Assembly: GCA_947589335.1 (NCBI GenBank)
Contig: CANPZH010000008.1
Location: 1 to 19,802 of the forward strand
Length of the DNA stretch: 19,802 bases
From: an uncultured Clostridia bacterium
GTDB lineage: Bacteria; Bacillota; Clostridia; Christensenellales; Borkfalkiaceae
Direction of reading: 5' to 3'
Shown here piece by piece: positions 6,644 through 11,950 of the stretch (its first letter is position 1; every line of letters starts with the position of its first letter). The notes beneath the pieces are model-generated. The model was not told the DNA's origin. It searched no databases and saw nothing but the letters and a program-made list of their open reading frames with translations. The position numbers and the translations under genes were made by a program.

Positions 6644-6685
6644 TAGTAGTATCTCCTTTGCGGTCTCTCCCGCCGTCTGAATTTT
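6634..6685. repeat. Duplicated 5' leader, copy 1 (52 bp)
   Basis: 49 of 52 bases match 7998-8049. It covers the ribosome binding site and start region of the 81-aa gene. One of the three differences changes the start codon ATG to ATT. It points to duplication of a gene start within the element. Confidence 0.85.
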
Positions 6686-6686
6686 C

Positions 6687-6715
6687 TTGATTTTCCTTCC
6701 GCACCATGCTATAAT
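6687..6715 (+). promoter_or_regulatory. Sigma-A promoter of the zinc-ribbon gene
   Basis: TTGATT (6687-6692), 17-bp spacer, TATAAT (6710-6715). The predicted +1 is A6722, which is also the first base of the ATG, so the mRNA would be leaderless. Confidence 0.8.
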
Positions 6716-6721
6716 GCGGAC

Positions 6722-6934
6722 ATGAAATTACTCACCGTAGACGAACTGTTATCCCTGCAAGACAGAAACTGCCCTAATTGCGGCAACCCCGTAGAATACG
6801 TCGAAGAGTTGCAGACATTACGTTGCACGGTTTGCCATAAAGGATGGAACTATCACCGTTTCCTATTCTGTAAAAACAAATTCGAGCTCAATCCCACTTG
6901 TTACCTTCACGATCTACGAGATAAGATGCCATGA
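6722..6934 (+). CDS. Leaderless zinc-ribbon protein (70 aa)
   Basis: This is the only convincing plus-strand protein gene inside the element. Two CxxC knuckles (Cys17/Cys20 in NCPNCGNP and Cys35/Cys38 in RCTVCHKGW) form a zinc ribbon; Cys50 and Cys60 are extra. There is no ribosome binding site. The promoter places the transcript start at or within a base or two of the ATG, so initiation should be leaderless. A probable terminator follows at 6905-6951. The gene converges with and overlaps (47 bp) the 93-aa minus gene at 6888-7169, copying the layout of the sRNA cassettes with a protein in place of the RNA. A role as nucleic-acid-binding partner or regulator is plausible but not shown. Confidence 0.75.
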   Translation: MKLLTVDELLSLQDRNCPNCGNPVEYVEELQTLRCTVCHKGWNYHRFLFCKNKFELNPTCYLHDLRDKMP

Positions 6935-7169
6935 GATCATGAAGTTTTCTTGCGGTCTCCAGATCGGTACGGTGAAGCACGAAGTCCAAATAGAACGAAA
7001 ACGTCCAAAGCACATCCAAATTCGGCAGCGCTTTCCCGTACTGTTTGTCGATCCGCTCAAGATACGCCTTGAACTTCCCGATGACGTTCTCGGGCGTTAG
7101 AATATCTTCCTTTTTGAATAACGTTCTCTCGCCATTCCTCAAAACAACCACAAAACTCTCGTTTTTCAT
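6888..7169 (-). CDS. Hypothetical protein (93 aa) convergent with the zinc-ribbon gene
   Basis: The start is ATG 7169 (MKNESFVVVLRNGERTLF), fixed by CGGAGGGTAAA; the longer frame to 7235 runs through the sRNA C promoter. The N-terminus looks like a small beta hairpin with a positively charged turn. The rest is probably helical (VIGKFKAYLERIDKQYG, LETARKLHDLMASYL). I do not recognise the family, and it lacks the basic tails of the cassette proteins. Its 3' end overlaps the plus-strand zinc-ribbon gene, so the pair may form a sixth, two-protein cassette. Confidence 0.8.
   Translation of the reverse strand: MKNESFVVVLRNGERTLFKKEDILTPENVIGKFKAYLERIDKQYGKALPNLDVLWTFSFYLDFVLHRTDLETARKLHDLMASYLVDREGNKWD
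6905..6951 (+). terminator. Probable terminator of the zinc-ribbon gene
   Basis: CTTCACGATCT (6905-6915) pairs with AGATCATGAAG (6934-6944) with one mismatch, followed by TTTTCTT. The loop is long (18 nt), so efficiency is uncertain. The stem begins at the last base of the TGA codon. Confidence 0.6.
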
Positions 7170-7170
7170 T

Positions 7171-7193
7171 TTACCCTCCGAAAATTGCTTGAC
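7171..7193. repeat. Leader/promoter repeat, copy 3 of 3
   Basis: Identical to 4124-4146 and 5835-5857. It holds the ribosome binding site of the 93-aa gene (minus) and most of the -35 of the sRNA C promoter (plus). Confidence 0.85.
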
Positions 7194-7217
7194 ATTCCGT
7201 TCAAAAATATGTAAAAT
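7189..7217 (+). promoter_or_regulatory. Sigma-A promoter of sRNA C
   Basis: Consensus TTGACA (7189-7194), 17-bp spacer, TAAAAT (7212-7217). The predicted start is near 7224. Confidence 0.85.
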
Positions 7218-7223
7218 ACATCT

Positions 7224-7302
7224 CGAGATGAGCATGAAGCGAAAGGCTTCTCCTCGATGGCACTTACATTTGATAAGTCGCTTACGAAGCTCATCTTTTT
7301 TT
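7224..7302 (+). ncRNA. Putative structured small RNA C (about 78 nt)
   Basis: The whole RNA is closed by an 8-bp stem, AGATGAGC (7226-7233) with GCTCATCT (7289-7296), immediately followed by the U-run, so the terminator stem encloses the molecule. Inside are two small hairpins: GAAGC-GAAAG-GCTTC (7236-7250) and ACTTA-CATTTGA-TAAGT (7262-7278). This gives a multi-branched fold. There is no ORF with a start signal. It converges on the 132-aa gene and overlaps its last codons. Confidence 0.7.
7289..7302 (+). terminator. 3' arm and U-run of sRNA C terminator
   Basis: GCTCATC pairs back to 7226-7232 and is followed by TTTTTTT. The TGA of the convergent gene lies in this arm, and the U-run complement encodes its terminal lysines. 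Confidence 0.75.
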
Positions 7303-7689
7303 GTTCCGATTCGCTTTTATCACATACCAATTCTTTGGCTTTCGATTGGTCCTTTTTTTATAAGCTTTCTTTGTATGGCGAACAACAGACATATCATCCA
7401 CGTCAAAAGACCAGCCTTCTTGCTTCTCCGAAAGAAATTTTTTGTTCGTACTCTTCACCTTCAAGCGCAAATACGATTGTCTATTATCATTTGGATTCGG
7501 ATTTTTCTTCAAAGTGTAATGCGGTATTTTATCTTCTTGACTTGGATGAGTTGTTAACCCTAACGACTTATAATGTGTAGCGGTTTCGCCAAAAACATAG
7601 TCAAAGTGTCCTTGAGAAGAAGCACTTATATTCCGTCGAAACTCATTGCGCGGTTGATATTTCCTTGTCGGCTTTTTCTTTCGTGGCAT
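7291..7689 (-). CDS. Cassette C basic protein (132 aa)
   Basis: Start ATG 7689 follows GAGGTGATATC. The N-terminal tail MPRKKKPTRKYQPRNEFRRN is nearly the same as that of cassette E (MARRKKPTKRYKPRNEFRFN), showing direct paralogy. The core has GHFDYVFGE, SLGLTTHPSQ, LKKNPNPNDNRQSYLR and GWSFDVDD, and the C-terminus is very basic (KKAYKKRTNRKPKNWYVIK). No known catalytic signature is certain. The invariant Thr-His and Ser-Tyr positions across the family would be the first candidates for an active or RNA-binding site. It follows the 90-aa gene in the operon and converges with sRNA C. Confidence 0.85.
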   Translation of the reverse strand: MPRKKKPTRKYQPRNEFRRNISASSQGHFDYVFGETATHYKSLGLTTHPSQEDKIPHYTLKKNPNPNDNRQSYLRLKVKSTNKKFLSEKQEGWSFDVDDMSVVRHTKKAYKKRTNRKPKNWYVIKANRNKKR

Positions 7690-7697
7690 GATATCAC

Positions 7698-7730
7698 CTC
7701 AAATTTGAGGGGAGAGAAAAATCTCTCCCT
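7698..7730 (-). promoter_or_regulatory. Leader hairpin before cassette C protein
   Basis: On the minus strand TTTGAGGGAGAG and CTCTCCCCTCAAA form a 12-bp stem with one bulge between the 90-aa stop and the ribosome binding site of the 132-aa gene. It could set a processing site or modulate translation. There is no U-run. Confidence 0.5.
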
Positions 7731-7735
7731 CAAAC

Positions 7736-8008
7736 TCAATTACGCCCGTTTTTCTTTTTCCAAATAGCCGCCTGGTCCTTTTGGGCGTCAAGATAGCCCG
7801 AACGATATGCCGCTTGCGTATCGGTAAGTCCTTCCTGCTTGATTACCTGCATATCGTTCGTGACACGACGATTTTCACGCAGTTCGGCAGCATACTTCAC
7901 GCCTTTCCCGTGCGGATTCAGAAAGGTACGTTCTGTACCGTCCGAATACCGAACTTTCTGACCCAAATTGCCAAAACTTTTCTTTTCTACCACCGATTTT
8001 TTTGCCAT
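7736..8008 (-). CDS. Small hypothetical protein (90 aa), GYxxAQxD family
   Basis: Start ATG 8008 follows GCAAAGGAGAAAC. It is basic at both ends. Its middle and C-terminus (KYAAELRENRR, LTDTQAAYRSGYLDAQKD, AIWKKKNGRN) match the 70-aa product at 17308-17520 (RYARELKSG, LSATEAAFRIGVQNE, AKIFNRKK). The two are paralogs at opposite ends of the element. Function is unknown; small proteins with this short helix pattern recur in this element and may be accessory DNA-binding factors. It begins 41 bases after the Zot-like ATPase stop. Confidence 0.8.
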   Translation of the reverse strand: MAKKSVVEKKSFGNLGQKVRYSDGTERTFLNPHGKGVKYAAELRENRRVTNDMQVIKQEGLTDTQAAYRSGYLDAQKDQAAIWKKKNGRN

Positions 8009-8049
8009 AGTAGTTTCTCCTTTGCGGTCTATCCCGCCGTCTGAATTTT
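7998..8049. repeat. Duplicated 5' leader, copy 2 (52 bp)
   Basis: 49 of 52 bases match 6634-6685. This copy keeps the ATG start and GCAAAGGAG ribosome binding site. Confidence 0.85.
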
Positions 8050-10214
8050 TATTTCAGCCCCTTAAAGAGGTCGCTGATGAAATAACTGTGCTGCTCACCC
8101 AGCTCGGCGAACGTCGCCTTCTCCGTTGCATATTCCCTGAGATCGTCTATCCCAACGGGGGAGCGCAAAGCCTTCTCCGTGAAAAAATCCGAGAAGCAGT
8201 CCGTGGAGAACCGCTTGCTGTAGATCTTCTTAGACATCAGATAATATCTGTGTTCATCGAGATGTCCGTCCTGCGTGCCGCTCTCCACCTGCACATTCAG
8301 CCGGCAATAGCCGAACCGGTTATAAATGCCCGTGTAGTAGGAGAAGATCTTCGCCGTGATCCCCTTCAAGAGATACATCGCGAGCGTGTTATCCGCACGG
8401 ATAAAGCGGTACCGGTAATACAGCCCCGAGAACTTCCCGAACAGCCACGAATAGAGCAGCTCCGCCAATGAGAAAAAGGGCATAGCGAGCCTTATCTCGC
8501 CGCTGTCCCGGACGTGGACGATCTCGCACAGATCCCGCGCGTCCGCTCCCCAGCTCGCAGGGCGCTGTTCGTCCGTGATCACCCGCACAAACGGGAAATT
8601 GTCTACCGTCGCAGAATGCCGCACCATTTTCAGCCAGCCATTGAAATTGTCGTTCTTTTGGTTCGTCTCCTCGTCCTTCTTTCTCTTCTCGATGAGTTCG
8701 AGGTTGTTCCCGCGCTCCTTGCCGACCTCCGCCATCAGCACGACCCCGAACTCGAAGCTGTCCGCGTTGCGGTTCTCTTCGAGCACTTTCCGCCCGAGCC
8801 GTAAACTGTCAAAATCGAGAATGTGCGCATGACGGGAATCACGCTCCAGAAGACGGCTGTCCCGTCTGAAAAAGTCCGAATCCCACACCGGGAAATTCCC
8901 GAGATCCGAGAGCGCTCCGTCCACACGCACCGAATAGTTCGAGATGAGCAGAGAGGACCGGATCACATAGATGAAATACAGCTGCGCATAGACGGCGATC
9001 ACTTCCCATATATCCACGACCTTCAGCTTATCGTCATACGTGAGCCCGTAGCGTTCATAGTCATAGCCGAACAGCCGCCCGCGCGTGGGAGACCTCTTCC
9101 ACCGCGCCGCCTTCTTCTGCACATACTTCCGCACCGTCGCAAGATTATAGACTTCATGGTATTCCATTGCCCGTTTCAGCCCGTTTTCAAGGTTGCACCA
9201 AGGGAAATAGGGGAACTTCAGATCGGTCTCGAGGATCTTCTCGAATGCCTTGTCACGGAACATCGCCTCCTGCGAAAGCGCCATATCCGTGATCATCGTC
9301 GTCTTCTTTTTCCCCATGGTCCCGCAAACCATGAGCACGACCGGACGGGCATTGATAAACCCGCGGTTGCGCATTTCATAGTGATGAAGCCGGGCGAAGG
9401 CGATCTTTTTCCGGAAACGGTCAAAGAGCCACAGCCCGATCACCGCCCACGCCCACAGCGGGATCGCCATGAGCGGCACCGACAGATCCAACATCAGCTT
9501 GTAGACCTGGCGGTACAGGCTCACAAGATCGAACGATACCACAAAATAAAAGTAGTACGCGAAGAACTCGACGACGACCGCCACCAGATTGAAGCTGTAC
9601 GCCCACGTCAGCGCCCATACGATCAAATATCCCTTGTGCGCCCGCAAAAACGCCCAAAAGCCCGTAAGCCAAGCCCGCACCGGGCGATAACTATGGGCGG
9701 AGATCCACTTCCAGAGCCGGAGGGGACGGCTGTCACGGTCATAGGCGTTGTTGTGCGTCTGAAGATACCTCCCCATGCCGATGACCGCGATCACCAGGAC
9801 CGGCAATAAGACGATCAGCCAGCGGCAGAAGATATACAGGCCGTTCCCGAGAAAGGCGAGATACCCGAAGAAATTCTCCTTCGTCGCCCAGAGCTGCCAA
9901 TACCGCGCCCAGGCGAGACGGAAATCGCTCCATGCCTCCGGGAGCGGAGCAGACGGCGCAGAGATCAGGGGAAGTCCCTCAAAGAACGGGATCTTCGGAT
10001 ATTCGTTCACCGTGGGCGCAACGCTGCCGCCGGACCCGAACAATTCGGTGAAATAGTACCAGACCGAGATCCCGAAGTCGCGGAATCCCTCGATCACCCT
10101 GCCGAGGGCGTAATTGAACACGAACACCGCGAGCGCCAGGAAACCGAGCGTGATCACGATACATATCACATGCCGGTAGTCAAACCGCCGCTTTTCGCCT
10201 TTGCCCACCTTCAT
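8049..10214 (-). CDS. Zot/pI-like membrane P-loop ATPase (721 aa), phage assembly
   Basis: The start is ATG 10214, overlapping the TGA of the 30-aa gene as ATGA; a longer frame upstream overlaps that gene and is not used. The N-terminal 265 residues hold about four to five TM segments (near 16-36, 126-146, 195-225, 246-264). A cytoplasmic domain follows with the Walker A GTMGKKKTT (298-306) and a plausible Walker B VVLMAEVG (491-498). Filamentous phages encode an inner-membrane Zot/pI ATPase that drives virion extrusion. This is the strongest marker that the element is inovirus-like, although the family usually has a single TM and is shorter (about 350-450 aa). The multi-TM N-terminus is also reminiscent of conjugation coupling ATPases, which is the main alternative. 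Confidence 0.82.
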   Translation of the reverse strand: MKVGKGEKRRFDYRHVICIVITLGFLALAVFVFNYALGRVIEGFRDFGISVWYYFTELFGSGGSVAPTVNEYPKIPFFEGLPLISAPSAPLPEAWSDFRLAWARYWQLWATKENFFGYLAFLGNGLYIFCRWLIVLLPVLVIAVIGMGRYLQTHNNAYDRDSRPLRLWKWISAHSYRPVRAWLTGFWAFLRAHKGYLIVWALTWAYSFNLVAVVVEFFAYYFYFVVSFDLVSLYRQVYKLMLDLSVPLMAIPLWAWAVIGLWLFDRFRKKIAFARLHHYEMRNRGFINARPVVLMVCGTMGKKKTTMITDMALSQEAMFRDKAFEKILETDLKFPYFPWCNLENGLKRAMEYHEVYNLATVRKYVQKKAARWKRSPTRGRLFGYDYERYGLTYDDKLKVVDIWEVIAVYAQLYFIYVIRSSLLISNYSVRVDGALSDLGNFPVWDSDFFRRDSRLLERDSRHAHILDFDSLRLGRKVLEENRNADSFEFGVVLMAEVGKERGNNLELIEKRKKDEETNQKNDNFNGWLKMVRHSATVDNFPFVRVITDEQRPASWGADARDLCEIVHVRDSGEIRLAMPFFSLAELLYSWLFGKFSGLYYRYRFIRADNTLAMYLLKGITAKIFSYYTGIYNRFGYCRLNVQVESGTQDGHLDEHRYYLMSKKIYSKRFSTDCFSDFFTEKALRSPVGIDDLREYATEKATFAELGEQHSYFISDLFKGLK

Positions 10215-10303
10215 ACCCGCACCGCCGTATACACAAAGTAACCGGCGATCACGAGCACGAGCACCGCAAGCAAAACCCACAGCACCCGCTTGAACATCTT
10301 CAT
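10211..10303 (-). CDS. 30-residue single-TM peptide
   Basis: It starts at ATG 10303, overlapping the TGA of the 74-aa gene (ATGA), and ends with TGA overlapping the next ATG (ATGA), so it is translationally coupled on both sides. The sequence begins MKMFKRVLWVLLAVLVLVIA, with a short basic start and one hydrophobic helix, and ends GYFVYTAVRV. Size and topology recall the tiny minor coat proteins (about 30-35 aa) of filamentous phages, but small membrane peptides are common and no sequence homology is claimed. Confidence 0.75.
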   Translation of the reverse strand: MKMFKRVLWVLLAVLVLVIAGYFVYTAVRV

Positions 10304-10524
10304 GCCCGTGCCCCCGCGGTCTCCCGCCAACTCTTCAGCACCGTGAAATCACTCAGACGGATCAAAAAGCCATAGGGGAACTTCCCCTTATAGCTCGCCC
10401 GCACAAGATACACGCCTTCGTCAAATAACGTCACTTCCCGCAAGACCAGACACTGCACCGTCGTCCGGATCGACCTCGCCGCCGCATTCCGGAATTTCTT
10501 CATCTCCCGTTCCGTAATCGACAT
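10300..10524 (-). CDS. Small hypothetical protein (74 aa)
   Basis: Start ATG 10524 follows AAGGAGAGGGTT. It has a basic helix first (MSITEREMKKFRNAAARSIR), then probable strands (VQCLVLREVTLFDEGVYLVR, YGFLIRLSDFTVLKSW). It is soluble, and I do not recognise the family. It is coupled by ATGA overlap to the 30-aa TM gene and so to the Zot-like ATPase, so the three probably act together. The sRNA D promoter lies immediately upstream, pointing away. Confidence 0.78.
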   Translation of the reverse strand: MSITEREMKKFRNAAARSIRTTVQCLVLREVTLFDEGVYLVRASYKGKFPYGFLIRLSDFTVLKSWRETAGARA

Positions 10525-10529
10525 AACCC

Positions 10530-10589
10530 TCTCCTTAAATTTTCTTTTCCGAAACCCCTTGACTTTTCAAGTCATATGCCGTATAATAA
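10530..10589. repeat. Cassette D promoter/leader repeat
   Basis: 57 of 60 bases match 11814-11873. It holds the ribosome binding site of the 74-aa gene (minus) and the full sRNA D promoter (plus). Confidence 0.9.
10559..10587 (+). promoter_or_regulatory. Sigma-A promoter of sRNA D
   Basis: TTGACT (10559-10564), 17-bp spacer, TATAAT (10582-10587). The predicted start is near 10592-10594. Confidence 0.87.
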
Positions 10590-10591
10590 TC

Positions 10592-10664
10592 AATGAAGTC
10601 GGCATCGCTGCAGGGAAAATCCCTGAGGTGCGAAGGGCACGTATGTGCACCGGCTTCATTTTTT
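10592..10664 (+). ncRNA. Putative structured small RNA D (about 73 nt)
   Basis: An 11-bp closing stem, AATGAAGTCGG (10592-10602) with CCGGCTTCATT (10650-10660, one U-G), encloses two perfect hairpins, CAGGG-AAAAT-CCCTG and GCAC-GTAT-GTGC. It ends in a T-run, so the entire RNA lies inside the terminator stem, as in sRNA C. There is no ORF. It converges on the 108-aa gene, whose TGA lies in the closing stem. Confidence 0.75.
10650..10664 (+). terminator. 3' arm and U-run of sRNA D terminator
   Basis: CCGGCTTCATT pairs with 10592-10602 and runs into TTTTTT (10659-10664). Confidence 0.82.
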
Positions 10665-10982
10665 ATACTTTTTGATCGTCTCCTTGTCATCGTCATGAAT
10701 ACGATACTTTTTATCCGGATCCCGCAAATTATCTGAATCTGAAACTTCAAACCGCTTCTTAACAAATGATTTCCGTTGTCCGTCTTCTTCGGGGTCGATA
10801 TTGTGCTTCAGTTCTTCAAAATCCTCAGGCGGCTTTGGCTCATGTGTAAACACGAGATATTTAGAAAACCTTCCGGAAGTTCCATACACATATACCGGAT
10901 GACCAACCCTGTGCTCCGTGCTCTTTTTCCGGCGAAAATAGTGTACACGGTTCCATTTTTTCTTTTGCTGCTTCTTTGTCAT
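10656..10982 (-). CDS. Cassette D basic protein (108 aa)
   Basis: Start ATG 10982 follows AAGGTGACGGC. The basic N-terminus (MTKKQQKKKWNRVHYFRRKK) is followed by the family core HPVYVYGTSG, YLVFTHEPKP, LKHNIDPEEDGQRKSFVKK and the tail YRIHDDDKETIKKYKK. HPxYVY, xxTH and KSF align with HPNYIF, GITH and KSY of cassette E. The upstream region (10983-11028) is a near-identical copy of the 3' end of the 63-aa TM gene plus its spacer, so this cassette was placed here with a fragment of foreign flank. It converges with sRNA D. Confidence 0.87.
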   Translation of the reverse strand: MTKKQQKKKWNRVHYFRRKKSTEHRVGHPVYVYGTSGRFSKYLVFTHEPKPPEDFEELKHNIDPEEDGQRKSFVKKRFEVSDSDNLRDPDKKYRIHDDDKETIKKYKK

Positions 10983-11028
10983 GCCGTCACCTTACGCGTT
11001 TGTGAAGAGCGGAACAAGCCACTGCCCG
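10983..11028. repeat. Copied 3' fragment of the 63-aa TM gene (cassette D flank)
   Basis: 45 of 46 bases match 12301-12346. At 12301 the segment encodes the end of the 63-aa protein (GQWLVPLFTNA and stop) plus the spacer to cassette E; here it has no gene body in front, so it is a remnant. It shows that cassettes D and E derive from a common flanked unit. Confidence 0.92.
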
Positions 11029-11029
11029 C

Positions 11030-11052
11030 GTCTCTGACCGACGGTCAGAGAC
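11030..11052. other. Perfect 10-bp hairpin at the end of the 254-aa gene
   Basis: GTCTCTGACC-GAC-GGTCAGAGAC includes the TGA of the 254-aa gene and abuts the copied flank. There is no U-run, so it is not an obvious terminator. It may be an mRNA-stabilising hairpin or a junction mark of the cassette insertion. Confidence 0.6.
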
Positions 11053-11809
11053 TCTCGCGATACTGTTTCAACTCTTCCTTACAAGCGGCAAGCTCTTCTT
11101 CGAGCGAAAAAATCTTTTCACAAAGATCAACTCGGGTAAACTTTTCAAATCTCTTGTACCGCTCATTCTGAGGCTCTTCCTCAGCCCCCTCGGTCTGTCC
11201 AGATGTCTGGACGGATTCGGATTTCAAAGACTTCTTATATGTCCGGATCTCGGCGACCGTCCAACTCGGTTGGACTTTTTTCCGCTCATCGTACGTAAGG
11301 GACAACATTTCTACGAGCTGCGAAAAAGAAAAGTACGACGCCTCAACCGTCATCGTCCCGTCTTGATGCCCGAACTCTTCCACAACAGCAAGCATGTTAT
11401 ACAAATCCGAACGCCCGATCCCATACTCCTGCTTCGCAAAAACAAAGAAGTTTGCCGGATTCGCCATGCGGTTCTCGCTACCGACAATCGAATAAGGGCT
11501 ATCGCGCCAATAACAATAGGGATTTTCCTTCCGCCATGCAGCGTCAAGTTCATTGCGTTTGTCAGCATATGCCATGTAAGCGCCACTCACGCAGATCTCG
11601 TGCAAGATCACCGCGACTTCCCATTTGCTCTTCTTCGAAGCGTTCCAAGCACGGTCCAACTTGCTTTTCTGCTCCTTATAATTCTTTTTTACAAAAGAAT
11701 CAAACTCGGAAGCACCGCCGGCAGTCCAATCCGGAGTTCCGAACGGATAACCGCCCACTGCCTGCTTCAAGATCTCTTTATAACTTCCGACTCCTCTTTG
11801 ATAAGCCAT
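11045..11809 (-). CDS. Putative DNA-binding protein (254 aa)
   Basis: Start ATG 11809 follows AAGGAGAAGAT. Residues 121-147 (FFVFAKQEYGIGRSDLYNML) read as a helix-turn-helix. YFSFSQLVEMLSL and SWTVAEIRTYKKSL follow, a pattern I associate with replication/partition or regulatory proteins of Clostridial phages and plasmids. The linker is acidic and polar (SVQTSGQTEGAEEEPQ), and the C-terminus is a short coiled coil (KIFSLEEELAACKEELKQY). It is likely a regulator or replication accessory protein acting on phage DNA. It sits between cassettes D and E, with the sRNA E promoter in its leader. The family name is uncertain. Confidence 0.78.
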   Translation of the reverse strand: MAYQRGVGSYKEILKQAVGGYPFGTPDWTAGGASEFDSFVKKNYKEQKSKLDRAWNASKKSKWEVAVILHEICVSGAYMAYADKRNELDAAWRKENPYCYWRDSPYSIVGSENRMANPANFFVFAKQEYGIGRSDLYNMLAVVEEFGHQDGTMTVEASYFSFSQLVEMLSLTYDERKKVQPSWTVAEIRTYKKSLKSESVQTSGQTEGAEEEPQNERYKRFEKFTRVDLCEKIFSLEEELAACKEELKQYRESL

Positions 11810-11813
11810 ATCT

Positions 11814-11873
11814 TCTCCTTAAATTTTCTTTTCCGTAACCCCTTGACTTTTCAAATCATGTGCCGTATAATAA
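11814..11873. repeat. Cassette E promoter/leader repeat
   Basis: 57 of 60 bases match 10530-10589. It holds the ribosome binding site of the 254-aa gene and the full sRNA E promoter. Confidence 0.9.
11843..11871 (+). promoter_or_regulatory. Sigma-A promoter of sRNA E
   Basis: TTGACT (11843-11848), 17-bp spacer, TATAAT (11866-11871). The predicted start is near A11878. Confidence 0.87.
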
Positions 11874-11877
11874 ATAT

Positions 11878-11950
11878 AGCAGTAGCAATACTGCAGGGAG
11901 CTTGTCAGAGTTGGCGGATCTCAACCGCAGGACTTGCTCCCTATTTTTTT
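11878..11950 (+). ncRNA. Putative structured small RNA E (about 73 nt)
   Basis: The 5' end is a perfect hairpin, GCAGTA-GCAA-TACTGC (GNRA-type tetraloop; 11879-11894). A second domain is closed by AGGGAGC (11895-11901) with GCTCCCT (11936-11942). It continues after a symmetric TT/TT internal loop as GTC/GAC and holds an inner GTTG/CAAC or GCGG/CCGC helix (alternative pairings). It ends in A and seven T. There is no ORF. It converges on the 119-aa gene. Confidence 0.75.
11936..11950 (+). terminator. 3' arm and U-run of sRNA E terminator
   Basis: GCTCCCT pairs with 11895-11901 and is followed by ATTTTTTT. The TAG of the convergent gene lies here. Confidence 0.82.

Noticed and set aside
4177..11950. 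Canonical type III (ToxIN) toxin-antitoxin loci
   Set aside because: The RNAs are single, not tandem repeats, and converge on the protein gene instead of preceding it on the same strand. Only a functional analogy is kept.
4142..11950. Retron, diversity-generating retroelement or CRISPR-like array
   Set aside because: No reverse transcriptase, template/variable repeat pair, Cas gene or regularly spaced repeat array is present.
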